Source: an uncultured Oscillospiraceae bacterium (lineage in GTDB: Bacteria > Bacillota > Clostridia > Oscillospirales > Oscillospiraceae). From it: a DNA stretch of 17,219 nucleotides. The DNA lies in assembly GCA_934561175.1 (NCBI GenBank), contig CAKTFW010000030.1:1-17219 (forward strand), given 5' to 3'. Positions 7,778 through 14,877 of the stretch are shown here, piece after piece. The translations under genes were made by a program, and so were the position numbers. Each line of letters begins with the position of its first letter. Within the stretch, counting starts at the first letter, position 1. A model generated the notes under the pieces. The model saw nothing but the letters and a program-made list of their open reading frames with translations. It was not told the origin of the DNA and searched no databases.

Positions 7778-8641
7778 GTGGATGAAGACAGAAACTACAG
7801 GGAGCTGGTGCGCAGCACTTTTGCAGAGCAGTATCAGGTGCTGGAGGCATCCTGCGTGGAGGACACGCTGACGCATATTGCAGCACATGCGCAGGATGGA
7901 AACTCTGCTGTGATTCTCAGCATGACGCTGCCGGAACAGGGAGCCGCACAGATTCTGCAAACGGTGCGCCAGAACTCTAAGCTGTGGAGAGTTCCGGTAT
8001 TGGCGACCCTACCGCAGGATCCGACGCTGGAAGCGCAGGCGTTGGCGCTGGATGCGGACGACTTCATCGGCAAGCCGCACACGCGCCGCGGGCTGCAGAA
8101 GCGGATTTCTCAACTGATGAGTCTGGCGGAACATTACGCGCGAGAAAAGATGCTGCAGGATGAAGCCTGCTGCGACTATCTGACCGGGCTGTTGAATCGG
8201 CGTGGGCTTCAGGCTGCGATTGACACGCTGCGGCAGGAGGATTTGCCGCTGGCATTGTTCCTGTTTGACCTGGATAATCTGAAAAAGGTGAACGACCAGT
8301 TTGGACATGAAAAAGGCGACGAGCTGTTGATAGCCTTTGGAAAGCTGTTGCGCAGCAAGACCCGCGAGGGCGATATTCTGTGCCGCTACGGCGGAGATGA
8401 ATTTGTTGTGATTTTGCGGCGTCTGGAGGACCGGGAGGCTGTGCTTCGGAAAAGTATGGAGATCTGCAGCAGCATTCAGGAATGCCACATTGTTGATGGC
8501 TTTTGCGCGAGCTGCTCCGGCGGCGCGGTTGTATGCGGAAGCGGAGAACGGCCGTCTGCGGAGCTGATCCGGAAAGCGGACAGGGCGCTGTATGGCGTAA
8601 AACAGGTGCACAAGGGCACCTGCTATCTTTTGGAATCTTAA
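7778..8641 (+). CDS. Receiver-like GGDEF diguanylate cyclase, start region apparently frameshifted
   Basis: An intact GGDEF domain (about 125-287) has DYLTGLLNRRG, FDLDNLKKVND and GGDEF at 205-209. An RxxD inhibition site (REGD, 196-199) lies exactly five residues upstream, so a product-inhibited diguanylate cyclase is expected. The N-terminal receiver is degenerate: serine (VILSMTLPE, Ser48) occupies the phosphoacceptor position, although Lys99 (IGKP) remains. The nearest in-frame start, GTG 7778 (AGGAG 10 nt upstream), cuts into the first receiver strand, since the preceding codons read SLLV. An ATG at 7737, 4 nt after the EAL stop, is out of frame by one base; one extra A in the following AAAA would join it in frame as MKNQKQSTARSLLVVDED. 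The gene may therefore start at 7737 with an indel. Confidence 0.85.
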   Translation: MDEDRNYRELVRSTFAEQYQVLEASCVEDTLTHIAAHAQDGNSAVILSMTLPEQGAAQILQTVRQNSKLWRVPVLATLPQDPTLEAQALALDADDFIGKPHTRRGLQKRISQLMSLAEHYAREKMLQDEACCDYLTGLLNRRGLQAAIDTLRQEDLPLALFLFDLDNLKKVNDQFGHEKGDELLIAFGKLLRSKTREGDILCRYGGDEFVVILRRLEDREAVLRKSMEICSSIQECHIVDGFCASCSGGAVVCGSGERPSAELIRKADRALYGVKQVHKGTCYLLES

Positions 8642-8658
8642 ATATTCGGAATCAGGAA

Positions 8659-8693
8659 GCAGCTGCTGCATTCTACTGTGATGCAGCAGCTGT
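8659..8693 (+). terminator. Hairpin after the diguanylate cyclase gene
   Basis: The 12-bp stem CAGCTGCTGCAT (8660-8671) pairs with 8681-8692 around a 9-nt loop, starting about 18 nt after the stop. The tail TTGGTTTC is only moderately T-rich, so termination may be partial and leave some read-through into the second kinase gene. Confidence 0.55.
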
Positions 8694-8719
8694 TGGTTTC
8701 ATGGGCTGAACAAGAGACG

Positions 8720-8740
8720 CAGGCGCGGGGCTGTCGCCTG
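8720..8740 (+). repeat. Small inverted repeat upstream of second kinase
   Basis: CAGGCG (8720-8725) and CGCCTG (8735-8740) flank a 9-nt loop in the 137-nt gap before the second kinase gene. I see no convincing promoter in this gap, so the element may be part of a leader or a minor attenuator. Confidence 0.3.
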
Positions 8741-8778
8741 TAATTGGGTATGGCTGGTTGTAAAACAGGGATGCGTTT

Positions 8779-11256
8779 ATGGATATTAAAACACTGGAAA
8801 AGAAACTTGCAATCCTGGAGTGTGCAATTGCATCCTGTGCCGCTGCATATTTCAGAATCAATTTGACAAAAAATTTGGTGCCGGGGGCGATTTGCCAGGT
8901 TGTTGATGGAAAGGAATACCATCTCAATGAACAGATGGGCTTGCCGGAAAATGCGCGTTATACCGATGTGGTAAACGCCTGGAGTCAATGGCTGCCGGAG
9001 AAAGAACAGTGCACTTATTTGGAATTTATGCAGCGTTCCAATTTGCTGAAGCGCTATGACGCAGGGGAAACGCATTTGCATTGTCAGTATTGGACCAAGG
9101 CGGACAAGTTGGAATCGCGGCTGGCAGAGCAGCATATTGTGCTGTATGGCGCGGAAGAGACTGGCGAGATACTGGCCATTTCCTATGTGCTGGATCTGAC
9201 ACAGAAATATCGGGAGCTGGAATACCGGACCAAATGGAAAAATGAGGACGCGGCGCTGCAGAATATTCATGAAGCGCTGGTTTCCGGCGCGTGGCAGCTC
9301 CGCTATAATGCGCAGGCGGAGCTGATTTCCTGTATCTGGTTCGATAAAATGCGGAGTATGCTGGGCTTTGCGTCAGTTGAGGAGTTCCCCAACGCGCTGG
9401 AAGCCTGGTCCGACCGGCTGCATCCAGATGACAAAGCGTTCGTCCTGCACGAATGCACAACCACTGTGCTAGACTATTCGGGGAAGAAAACCTATGATGT
9501 AGAATATCGGCTGTTGGATAAGGCGGAAACCTATCATTGGTTCCGTGCGGCGGGACGGTTGTCGAGAAGGCCGGATGGTTCGCCGATTTCTTTTAATGGC
9601 GTCTTTATCAATACCGATGAAAAGCATGAGACAAACGAGAAACTTCATCGGGCGCTGCAGGAGGCGCAGATTGCGGAAAATGCAGCGATGTTTAATCATG
9701 AGATCATCTCGGCGGTCAGTCGAATGTATTTTTCCATCTTTCTAATCGATCTTACGCGTGATTTCTATGAGGAAATTTCCAGTGATAACACGATGCACCG
9801 ACTGACGGGGCATGAGGGAAGAGCACAGCAGAAGCTGACGGAAATTTGCAACACGATTGTTGCAAAGGAGTATCGGGACGCGATGATGCGCTTCTTCGAT
9901 CTTTCTACAGCTGCAGAACGGTTGGCCGATGCCGACACCGTGGAGATGGAATATCGGACGACCGGTAATCACTGGCATGAAGCGCGCTTGATTGAGAAAA
10001 AACGCGATGAAAATGGTATGGTTACGCATATTCTATATGTGACCAGAATTGTCAGCAAGCAAAAGCGGCAGGAATTGGAACGCGAGCGCCTGCAGATTGC
10101 CTATCAGGCGGCAGAACGCGCCAATGAGGCCAAGACGGCATTCCTACTCAATCTGTCGCATGACATTCGCACGCCGATGAATGCGATTCTGGGTTATTCC
10201 AGACTGATGCGCGATGTGATTACAGATCCAAAACTGGTACATTATCAGGAGATGATTGAGCAGGCGGGGACTTTCCTGCTGTCTATGATCAATGATGTGC
10301 TGGATATGGCGCGAATCGAAAGCGGAAAAATGGAACTGGACGAAAGTCAGGATGAAGTGGATGATATTGTTGATGGCGTGTGCAGGGTGTTTGAAGCGGA
10401 GACGAGGAAAAAACAGCTGCATCTGGTGCGGATGTCGCGGGTGGAACATCCCCATGTCCTGTGCGACCGGACCAAACTGCAGGAAATTTTCACAAATCTG
10501 GTCAGCAATGCCGTTAAATATACACCGGCGGGCGGCACCGTGACTGTCACCACGCGGGAGATGCCCTGTGACCGGGCAGGCTATGTCTGCATTTGTACGG
10601 AGGTGGAAGATACCGGGATCGGTATGAGCCAGGATTATCTGCCGCATTTGTTTGAGGAATTTTCCCGTGAGAAAAACAGTACCGCCGGAAGTGTGATGGG
10701 CACGGGATTGGGAATGCCGATTGTCAAGCGGCTGGTGGAGCTGATGGGTGGTACCATTGCGGTTTCCAGCGAGCTAGGAAAAGGCAGCAGGTTCACAGTG
10801 ACAATTCCGCACAAAGTGGCAAATGCGGCAGATTATATGGAAAAAGCTGCGCCTGCCGCGGAGCAGAAGGTGGATTTCCATGGAAAACGGATTCTGTTGG
10901 CGGAGGACAATGACCTGAATGCCGAAATTGCGGTTTTAATGTTGGAGAAACTGGGCTTTACGATGGACCGGGTAGCAGATGGAGCGCTCTGTGTGGAGCA
11001 ATTGAAGCAGAAACCGGTAGGAACCTATGCCTTGATTCTGATGGACATTCAAATGCCAAATTTGGATGGGTATCAGGCAACACAGGCAATTCGACAACTG
11101 CCGGATCGAAAAAAAGCCGAAATTCCAATCCTTGCTATGACTGCCGACGCCTTTTATGAGGACCGCAGGAAAGCGATTGCAGTCGGCATGAATGGCCATA
11201 TTGCAAAACCGATTCAGATTCCCAAATTGACGGAGGCAATCAGTCGGATTCTGTGA
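8779..11256 (+). CDS. PAS hybrid histidine kinase with C-terminal receiver (second copy)
   Basis: A soluble 825-residue hybrid kinase, paralogous to the one at 2812-5268. The N-terminal 145 residues form a divergent PAS-like sensor. A PAS_3-type domain follows (about 160-285, LHPDD), then the PAS-like pre-kinase region shared with the other kinase (about 305-428, FFDLSTAAERL). HisKA carries His461 (SHDIRTP), HATPase_c has NLVSNAVKYTPAGG, DTGIGM and GTGLGM, and the receiver has Asp709-type acidic pair (LLAEDN), Asp756 (LMDIQMP) and a lysine in IAKPI. All catalytic motifs are intact and no membrane segment is seen. AGGGA lies 7 nt before ATG. It probably feeds the same Hpt protein, with a different input. 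A strong terminator follows the stop codon. Confidence 0.93.
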   Translation: MDIKTLEKKLAILECAIASCAAAYFRINLTKNLVPGAICQVVDGKEYHLNEQMGLPENARYTDVVNAWSQWLPEKEQCTYLEFMQRSNLLKRYDAGETHLHCQYWTKADKLESRLAEQHIVLYGAEETGEILAISYVLDLTQKYRELEYRTKWKNEDAALQNIHEALVSGAWQLRYNAQAELISCIWFDKMRSMLGFASVEEFPNALEAWSDRLHPDDKAFVLHECTTTVLDYSGKKTYDVEYRLLDKAETYHWFRAAGRLSRRPDGSPISFNGVFINTDEKHETNEKLHRALQEAQIAENAAMFNHEIISAVSRMYFSIFLIDLTRDFYEEISSDNTMHRLTGHEGRAQQKLTEICNTIVAKEYRDAMMRFFDLSTAAERLADADTVEMEYRTTGNHWHEARLIEKKRDENGMVTHILYVTRIVSKQKRQELERERLQIAYQAAERANEAKTAFLLNLSHDIRTPMNAILGYSRLMRDVITDPKLVHYQEMIEQAGTFLLSMINDVLDMARIESGKMELDESQDEVDDIVDGVCRVFEAETRKKQLHLVRMSRVEHPHVLCDRTKLQEIFTNLVSNAVKYTPAGGTVTVTTREMPCDRAGYVCICTEVEDTGIGMSQDYLPHLFEEFSREKNSTAGSVMGTGLGMPIVKRLVELMGGTIAVSSELGKGSRFTVTIPHKVANAADYMEKAAPAAEQKVDFHGKRILLAEDNDLNAEIAVLMLEKLGFTMDRVADGALCVEQLKQKPVGTYALILMDIQMPNLDGYQATQAIRQLPDRKKAEIPILAMTADAFYEDRRKAIAVGMNGHIAKPIQIPKLTEAISRIL

Positions 11257-11266
11257 GACAGAGTGT

Positions 11267-11308
11267 AAAAAATCTGCCGCCTGCGCTTGTGCAGGCGGCA
11301 GATTTTTT
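11267..11308. terminator. Strong bidirectional intrinsic terminator
   Basis: A perfect 18-bp stem (11267-11284 with 11291-11308; core TCTGCCGCCTGC) has a 6-nt loop and runs of six A and six T at its ends. It acts on both strands between the convergent second kinase gene and the deformylase-like gene. Confidence 0.95.
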
Positions 11309-11316
11309 GCAGATGG

Positions 11317-11727
11317 TCAGATCAAGACGCCGTTGCAGTGGTCAATTTCATGCTGGATGATCTCTGCGGTCCAGCCGGTAAAGGTCTTGAGCCGCGTCTG
11401 AAATTTTTCATTTTGCCATTGTACCTTAATGGATTGAAAGCGTTTTGCTTTTCGGGTACCGGTAAGGGAGAGACAGCCTTCTTCGGCCTCGTAGGGGCCG
11501 GCCTGCTTAACAATTACAGGATTAAACATTACCAGGTATTGTCCGTCCTGATCAAATACAATAATGCGGCGGTTTTCGCCAATCATATTTGCGGCCATTC
11601 CCACACAGCGATCTTTGTGGGCGGCCAGTGTGTCCAGCAGATCCTGCGCCACACGAAGATCGCTCAGTGTGGCGGCTTCGACTTTTTGTGCAAGAAAGGA
11701 TTCGTCTTTACAGATTTCTCGGATCAT
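11317..11727 (-). CDS. Atypical short peptide deformylase
   Basis: The 136-residue product has deformylase motifs: motif 1 as GMAANMIG (43-50), motif 2 EGCLSL (83-88, metal ligand Cys85) and motif 3 QHEIDH (125-130, ligands His126 and His130, catalytic Glu127). Peptide deformylase removes the formyl group from new N-terminal methionine. Two things are odd. The conserved glutamine of motif 1 (GxGLAAxQ), which helps hold the substrate, is methionine here (Met48). The protein also ends six residues after the HExxH helix, whereas housekeeping enzymes are usually longer. The start at 11727 is preferred over an upstream ATG at 11775: AGGAGG lies 7 nt before it, and its ATG overlaps the HxlR stop (ATGA), implying translational coupling. 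It is likely an accessory deformylase or related hydrolase; activity is unproven. Confidence 0.8.
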   Translation of the reverse strand: MIREICKDESFLAQKVEAATLSDLRVAQDLLDTLAAHKDRCVGMAANMIGENRRIIVFDQDGQYLVMFNPVIVKQAGPYEAEEGCLSLTGTRKAKRFQSIKVQWQNEKFQTRLKTFTGWTAEIIQHEIDHCNGVLI

Positions 11728-12056
11728 ACCGGTTCCTCCTGCGGGGTGTTTTTCTTCTGGTAGTTGGTTCCCCAAACCACCATGGAGTCCAGAATGGGCT
11801 TAAGACTGTAGCCGGTTTCTGTTAGGGTATATTCTACCCGCGGCGGTACCTCGGCGTAAACCTTGCGGGTAAGCAAACCCTTGGTCTCCATGTCGCGGAG
11901 CTGTGCGGTCAATACCTTCTGCGATACGGAACCGATGGACTTTTTCAGTTCACCGAATCGCCGGGTGCCTTGCATCAGATCCCGCAAAATCAGCACTTTC
12001 CATTTGTCGCCGATGAGCATCAGCGTTGTTTCTACCGGGCAAGCGGGCAATTCCAT
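11724..12056 (-). CDS. HxlR-family winged-helix regulator
   Basis: A 110-residue single-domain regulator with the family signature: CPVETTLMLIGDKWKVLILRDL at the N terminus, a helix-turn-helix with RFGELKKSIG and VLTAQLRDMETKGLL, and a wing ending PPRVEYTLTETG. HxlR/DUF24 proteins are dimeric repressors or activators, many sensing electrophiles or oxidants through an N-terminal cysteine; Cys6 is in that position here. GGAGG lies 7 nt before ATG. It is the middle gene of the minus-strand operon, 19 nt after the UvrA-like gene and overlapping the deformylase start by 4 nt. I infer that it controls its own operon, perhaps through the AT-rich inverted repeat at 14609-14624. Confidence 0.92.
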   Translation of the reverse strand: MELPACPVETTLMLIGDKWKVLILRDLMQGTRRFGELKKSIGSVSQKVLTAQLRDMETKGLLTRKVYAEVPPRVEYTLTETGYSLKPILDSMVVWGTNYQKKNTPQEEPV

Positions 12057-12075
12057 AGGATATCCTCCAATCGTG

Positions 12076-14553
12076 TTATAAATATTTACCGGTTATACTG
12101 TTGGGATTTGCCTGAACCTCAGACGGTGTGCCGGTGGCTACAATGCGGCCGCCGGCGGCCCCGCCGCCGGGTCCCATATCGATAAGATAATCCGCATTGC
12201 GGATCATATCCAGATCATGCTCGATCACAAGGACGGTGGCGCCGTTGTCAAGCAATGTCTGGAAAACTGTAAGAAGTACCTGGACATCCAGTGGGTGTAA
12301 TCCGATGGATGGCTCGTCGAACACAAACACAGAGTCCGTCTGCGTTCGGCCAATTTCACTGGCAAGCTTCAGCCGCTGTGCCTCACCGCCAGAGAGACTG
12401 GGCGTTTCTTCTCCAAGCGTAAGATAGCCAAGCCCAAGCTGCTGCAGAATTGTCAGTTTTTGACAGACGGTTTTCTGATCTTGGAAGAAGTCAATGGCGG
12501 AATTTACATCCATCTCCATCAGTTCCGGCAGAGAGCGGGATTGTCCGGCCCGATTTGTCAGCATGACATCATAGGCTGCGCGCGCATAACGGGAGCCGCG
12601 GCAGTCTGGGCAGGGAATGTTGACATCCGGCAGAAACTGCACATCCAGACTTACAATGCCGGTACCGTCACAGCCGGGGCAGCGGAGCGCGCCAGTATTA
12701 TAAGAGAAGTCGCTGGCTTTATAGCCGTGAGATTTGGCATCGTTTGATTTGGCGTAAAGCTTGCGCAGTTCGTCATGCACACCGGCATAGGTCGCAACGG
12801 TGGAACGGACATTGAGGCCAATGGGAGTTGCGTCGATAAGCTTGACATGGGCAATGCCGGGGGCGTCGACTGCGCGGATATGTGCGGGCAGTGGATTGCC
12901 GCTGATGCTCGCCTCTAATGCGGGAACAAGACTCTCCAGCACCATTGTGGTCTTGCCAGAACCGGACACGCCGGTGACTACGGTGAGCCGCCCCTTGGGC
13001 AGTGTAACTTCCAAGGGCTTCACCGTGTGAATTTGTGTGGTGGAGAGATGAATGGTTCCTGCTTGAAATAAAGCACCCTTTTCCGCGCGATTCCTGCGCA
13101 GCGTATTCGCGCTTCCGGAAAGAAAGGGACCAATTTGGGAGACTGGGGCTGCTTCAATTGCAGGAATGGTACCCTGTGCAATGACATGGCCGCCCTTCGC
13201 ACCGGCTTCCGGTCCCATTTCGATGATCCAGTCTGCTTCCTTCAGAATTTGGGTATCATGATCCACCAGAATCACAGAGTTGCCATCTGCGACCAGATCA
13301 TGCATGACTCCGGTCAGTCCTACAATGTTGGAGGGATGCAGACCGATGGACGGCTCGTCCAGCACATAGAGCACACCGGTGGTACGGTTGCGGACAGCCC
13401 GCGCCAGCTGCATCCGCTGGCGCTCGCCGGTAGAGAGCGTGGCGGCGGCACGATCCAGCGTCAGGTAGCCAAGTCCTAAATCCAAAAGGCGTTTTGCAGT
13501 GCTGGTAAATGCCTCGCAAATGCTTTCAGCCATGGGGCGCATTGCTTCGGGTAAACTTCCCGGTACGCTTTGTACCCAGTCGTTCAACGCAGAGAGTGTC
13601 ATGGTGCAGGCTTCATCCAGCGAGAGCCCGCGCAGCTTCGGTGCGCGGGCTGCAAAGGACAGGCGTGTGCCATGGCAATCAGGACAGATTTCTTCTTTTA
13701 GAAATTTTTCCACCCGCTTCATGCCCTTTTCATCTTTCACCTTTGATAGCGCGTTTTCTACCGTGTAGACGGCGTTAAAATAAGTGAAATCCAATTCGCC
13801 GGCCTGATTGGAGTTCTTGTTGTGGTAAAAAATATGCTTTTTTTCGGCCGGCCCATGGAAGACAATCTCTTTTTCCCGTTCGCTCAGGTCGCGGAAGGGA
13901 ATATTGGTGCGGACACCCATTTCCCTGCAGATATCTGTCATCAGCGACCACATCAGGCTTTTCCACGGAGCAACTGCGCCGCCGTCAATGGTCAGAGAAT
14001 CGTCCGGCACCAGCGTACTCAGATCTACTGTGCGGACAATGCCGGTGCCGCTGCACTTTGAACAGGCGCCCTGGGAGTTGAAGGCTAACTCCTCTGCGGA
14101 TGGAGCGTAAAAATGCGCACCGCATTCCGGACAGACAAGCTCTTTTCCCGCAGCGACCGTCAAGGTTGGTTCCAGATAATGCCCATTAGGGCAGCGGTGG
14201 CTGGCAAGACGGGAATACATAAGCCGTAGGCTGTTCAAAAGCTCTGTGCCGGTACCGAAGGTGCTGCGGATGCCCGGCACACCGGGGCGCTGATGCAGAG
14301 CCAGTGCGGCCGGGACATATAACACTTCGTCTACGGTTGCCTTGGATGCCTGCGTCATCCGGCGGCGGGTATAGGTAGAGAGTGCTTCCAAATAGCGGCG
14401 CGATCCCTCTGCATACAGGACACCGAGCGCCAGAGAAGACTTGCCGGAGCCGGATACCCCGGCAATGCCGACAATTTTATTCAGGGGAATATCGACATCG
14501 ATATTTTTCAGATTGTGTACTTTTGCGCCTCGAATGCGCATTTTATCAATCAT
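12076..14553 (-). CDS. UvrA-like ABC ATPase lacking the UvrB-binding insert (UvrA2/DrrC type)
   Basis: An 825-residue twin-cassette protein, shorter than housekeeping UvrA (about 940). The first cassette has Walker A GVSGSGKSS (32-40), a signature as LSTGE and Walker B LYVLDEPSIGLH. The second has GVSGSGKTT, LSGGEAQRLKLA and VFVFDEPSIGLH. Zinc-type CxxC pairs are present (CPECG, CSKCSG, CPDCHG, CPGCDG, CPDCRG). Between RCPNGH and CPECG only about 20 residues remain where UvrA carries its UvrB-binding domain. This marks the UvrA2 subfamily, which includes DrrC of daunorubicin producers. Such proteins bind DNA and are linked to tolerance of DNA-binding drugs, not to standard excision repair. 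ATG 14553 is chosen over 14607 because GGAGG lies 7 nt upstream. It is the first gene of the operon with HxlR and deformylase genes. Confidence 0.92.
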   Translation of the reverse strand: MIDKMRIRGAKVHNLKNIDVDIPLNKIVGIAGVSGSGKSSLALGVLYAEGSRRYLEALSTYTRRRMTQASKATVDEVLYVPAALALHQRPGVPGIRSTFGTGTELLNSLRLMYSRLASHRCPNGHYLEPTLTVAAGKELVCPECGAHFYAPSAEELAFNSQGACSKCSGTGIVRTVDLSTLVPDDSLTIDGGAVAPWKSLMWSLMTDICREMGVRTNIPFRDLSEREKEIVFHGPAEKKHIFYHNKNSNQAGELDFTYFNAVYTVENALSKVKDEKGMKRVEKFLKEEICPDCHGTRLSFAARAPKLRGLSLDEACTMTLSALNDWVQSVPGSLPEAMRPMAESICEAFTSTAKRLLDLGLGYLTLDRAAATLSTGERQRMQLARAVRNRTTGVLYVLDEPSIGLHPSNIVGLTGVMHDLVADGNSVILVDHDTQILKEADWIIEMGPEAGAKGGHVIAQGTIPAIEAAPVSQIGPFLSGSANTLRRNRAEKGALFQAGTIHLSTTQIHTVKPLEVTLPKGRLTVVTGVSGSGKTTMVLESLVPALEASISGNPLPAHIRAVDAPGIAHVKLIDATPIGLNVRSTVATYAGVHDELRKLYAKSNDAKSHGYKASDFSYNTGALRCPGCDGTGIVSLDVQFLPDVNIPCPDCRGSRYARAAYDVMLTNRAGQSRSLPELMEMDVNSAIDFFQDQKTVCQKLTILQQLGLGYLTLGEETPSLSGGEAQRLKLASEIGRTQTDSVFVFDEPSIGLHPLDVQVLLTVFQTLLDNGATVLVIEHDLDMIRNADYLIDMGPGGGAAGGRIVATGTPSEVQANPNSITGKYL

Positions 14554-14608
14554 ATGTGTTCCTCCAGACTCTAAAGGGCAAATGACATCTCTTTTTGACA
14601 ACTGCAAC

Positions 14609-14624
14609 TTAATTTGGTAATTAA
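14609..14624. repeat. AT-rich inverted repeat upstream of the UvrA-like gene
   Basis: TTAATT and AATTAA flank TGGT, about 55-70 nt upstream of the UvrA-like start. HxlR regulators often bind AT-rich inverted repeats, so this is a candidate operator for the operon's own regulator (inference). Confidence 0.35.
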
Positions 14625-14666
14625 AGCCAGATTCCCATCTTACGCGTATTTTTCTTGCTTTAGAAA

Positions 14667-14729
14667 TAATGTGCGATTATCGACGATGTAACGGCGAACA
14701 CACATTAAATCGCTTGAAAATAATGTGTG
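14667..14729. repeat. Three TAATGTG motifs, one inverted
   Basis: TAATGTGCG (14667-14675), CACACATTA (14699-14707) and TAATGTGTG (14721-14729) occur in this AT-rich spacer. The last two are exact reverse complements over 9 bases with a 13-nt loop; the outer two are direct repeats 54 bp apart. This looks like a multi-site regulator binding region. Confidence 0.45.
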
Positions 14730-14798
14730 AATGTCAGAGAAGTTACAAGGCTTTGACGCAAGGTAAAGCAAGACGCATAGTATCCTTTTGGTAACTAC

Positions 14799-14814
14799 AG
14801 CACAATATTGTGCT
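14799..14814. repeat. Perfect 16-bp palindrome AGCACAATATTGTGCT
   Basis: It equals its reverse complement over 16 bases and ends 3 nt before the proposed -35 of the MBL/macrodomain operon. GTAA on the left and TTAC on the right extend the symmetry imperfectly. This is a good candidate for a dimeric regulator site. Confidence 0.5.
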
Positions 14815-14817
14815 TAC

Positions 14818-14846
14818 TTTACGGATGATCATTATAGCGCTATGAT
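14818..14846 (+). promoter_or_regulatory. Candidate promoter of the MBL/macrodomain/SirTM operon
   Basis: The -35 TTTACG (14818-14823), a 17-nt spacer and -10 TATGAT (14841-14846; 5 of 6 match) lie about 60 nt before the start codon. An alternative is TTGACG (14753-14758) with CATAGT (14776-14781), also at 17 nt, which would place the palindrome at 14799-14814 just downstream of transcription initiation. Confidence 0.5.
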
Positions 14847-14854
14847 AATGCCAA

Positions 14855-14877
14855 CGAAAGGAAAATGCAACCTTTCG
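14855..14877 (+). promoter_or_regulatory. Leader hairpin CGAAAGG/CCTTTCG
   Basis: CGAAAGG (14855-14861) pairs with CCTTTCG (14871-14877) around a 9-nt loop, between the promoter and the Shine-Dalgarno site. It would form a 5' stem in the mRNA and also bury the ATG at 14865, which supports the start at 14907. Confidence 0.35.

Noticed and set aside
7103..7960. Minus-strand open frame opposite EAL and receiver coding sequence
   Set aside because: It spans the antisense of two real genes, has a low-complexity His/Leu/Gln-rich product and no ribosome site.
8642..8778. c-di-GMP riboswitch upstream of the second kinase
   Set aside because: The space is filled mostly by a terminator-like hairpin and a small inverted repeat, and I cannot find a GEMM-type conserved core.
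11317..11775. Longer deformylase start at 11775
   Set aside because: It would overlap the HxlR gene by about 50 bases without a good ribosome site. The ATG at 11727 has AGGAGG at 7 nt and an ATGA overlap.
12076..14553. Housekeeping excinuclease subunit UvrA
   Set aside because: The UvrB-binding insert between the first CP and CPECG motifs is missing, and the gene sits with hxlR-type and deformylase genes, not with uvrB.
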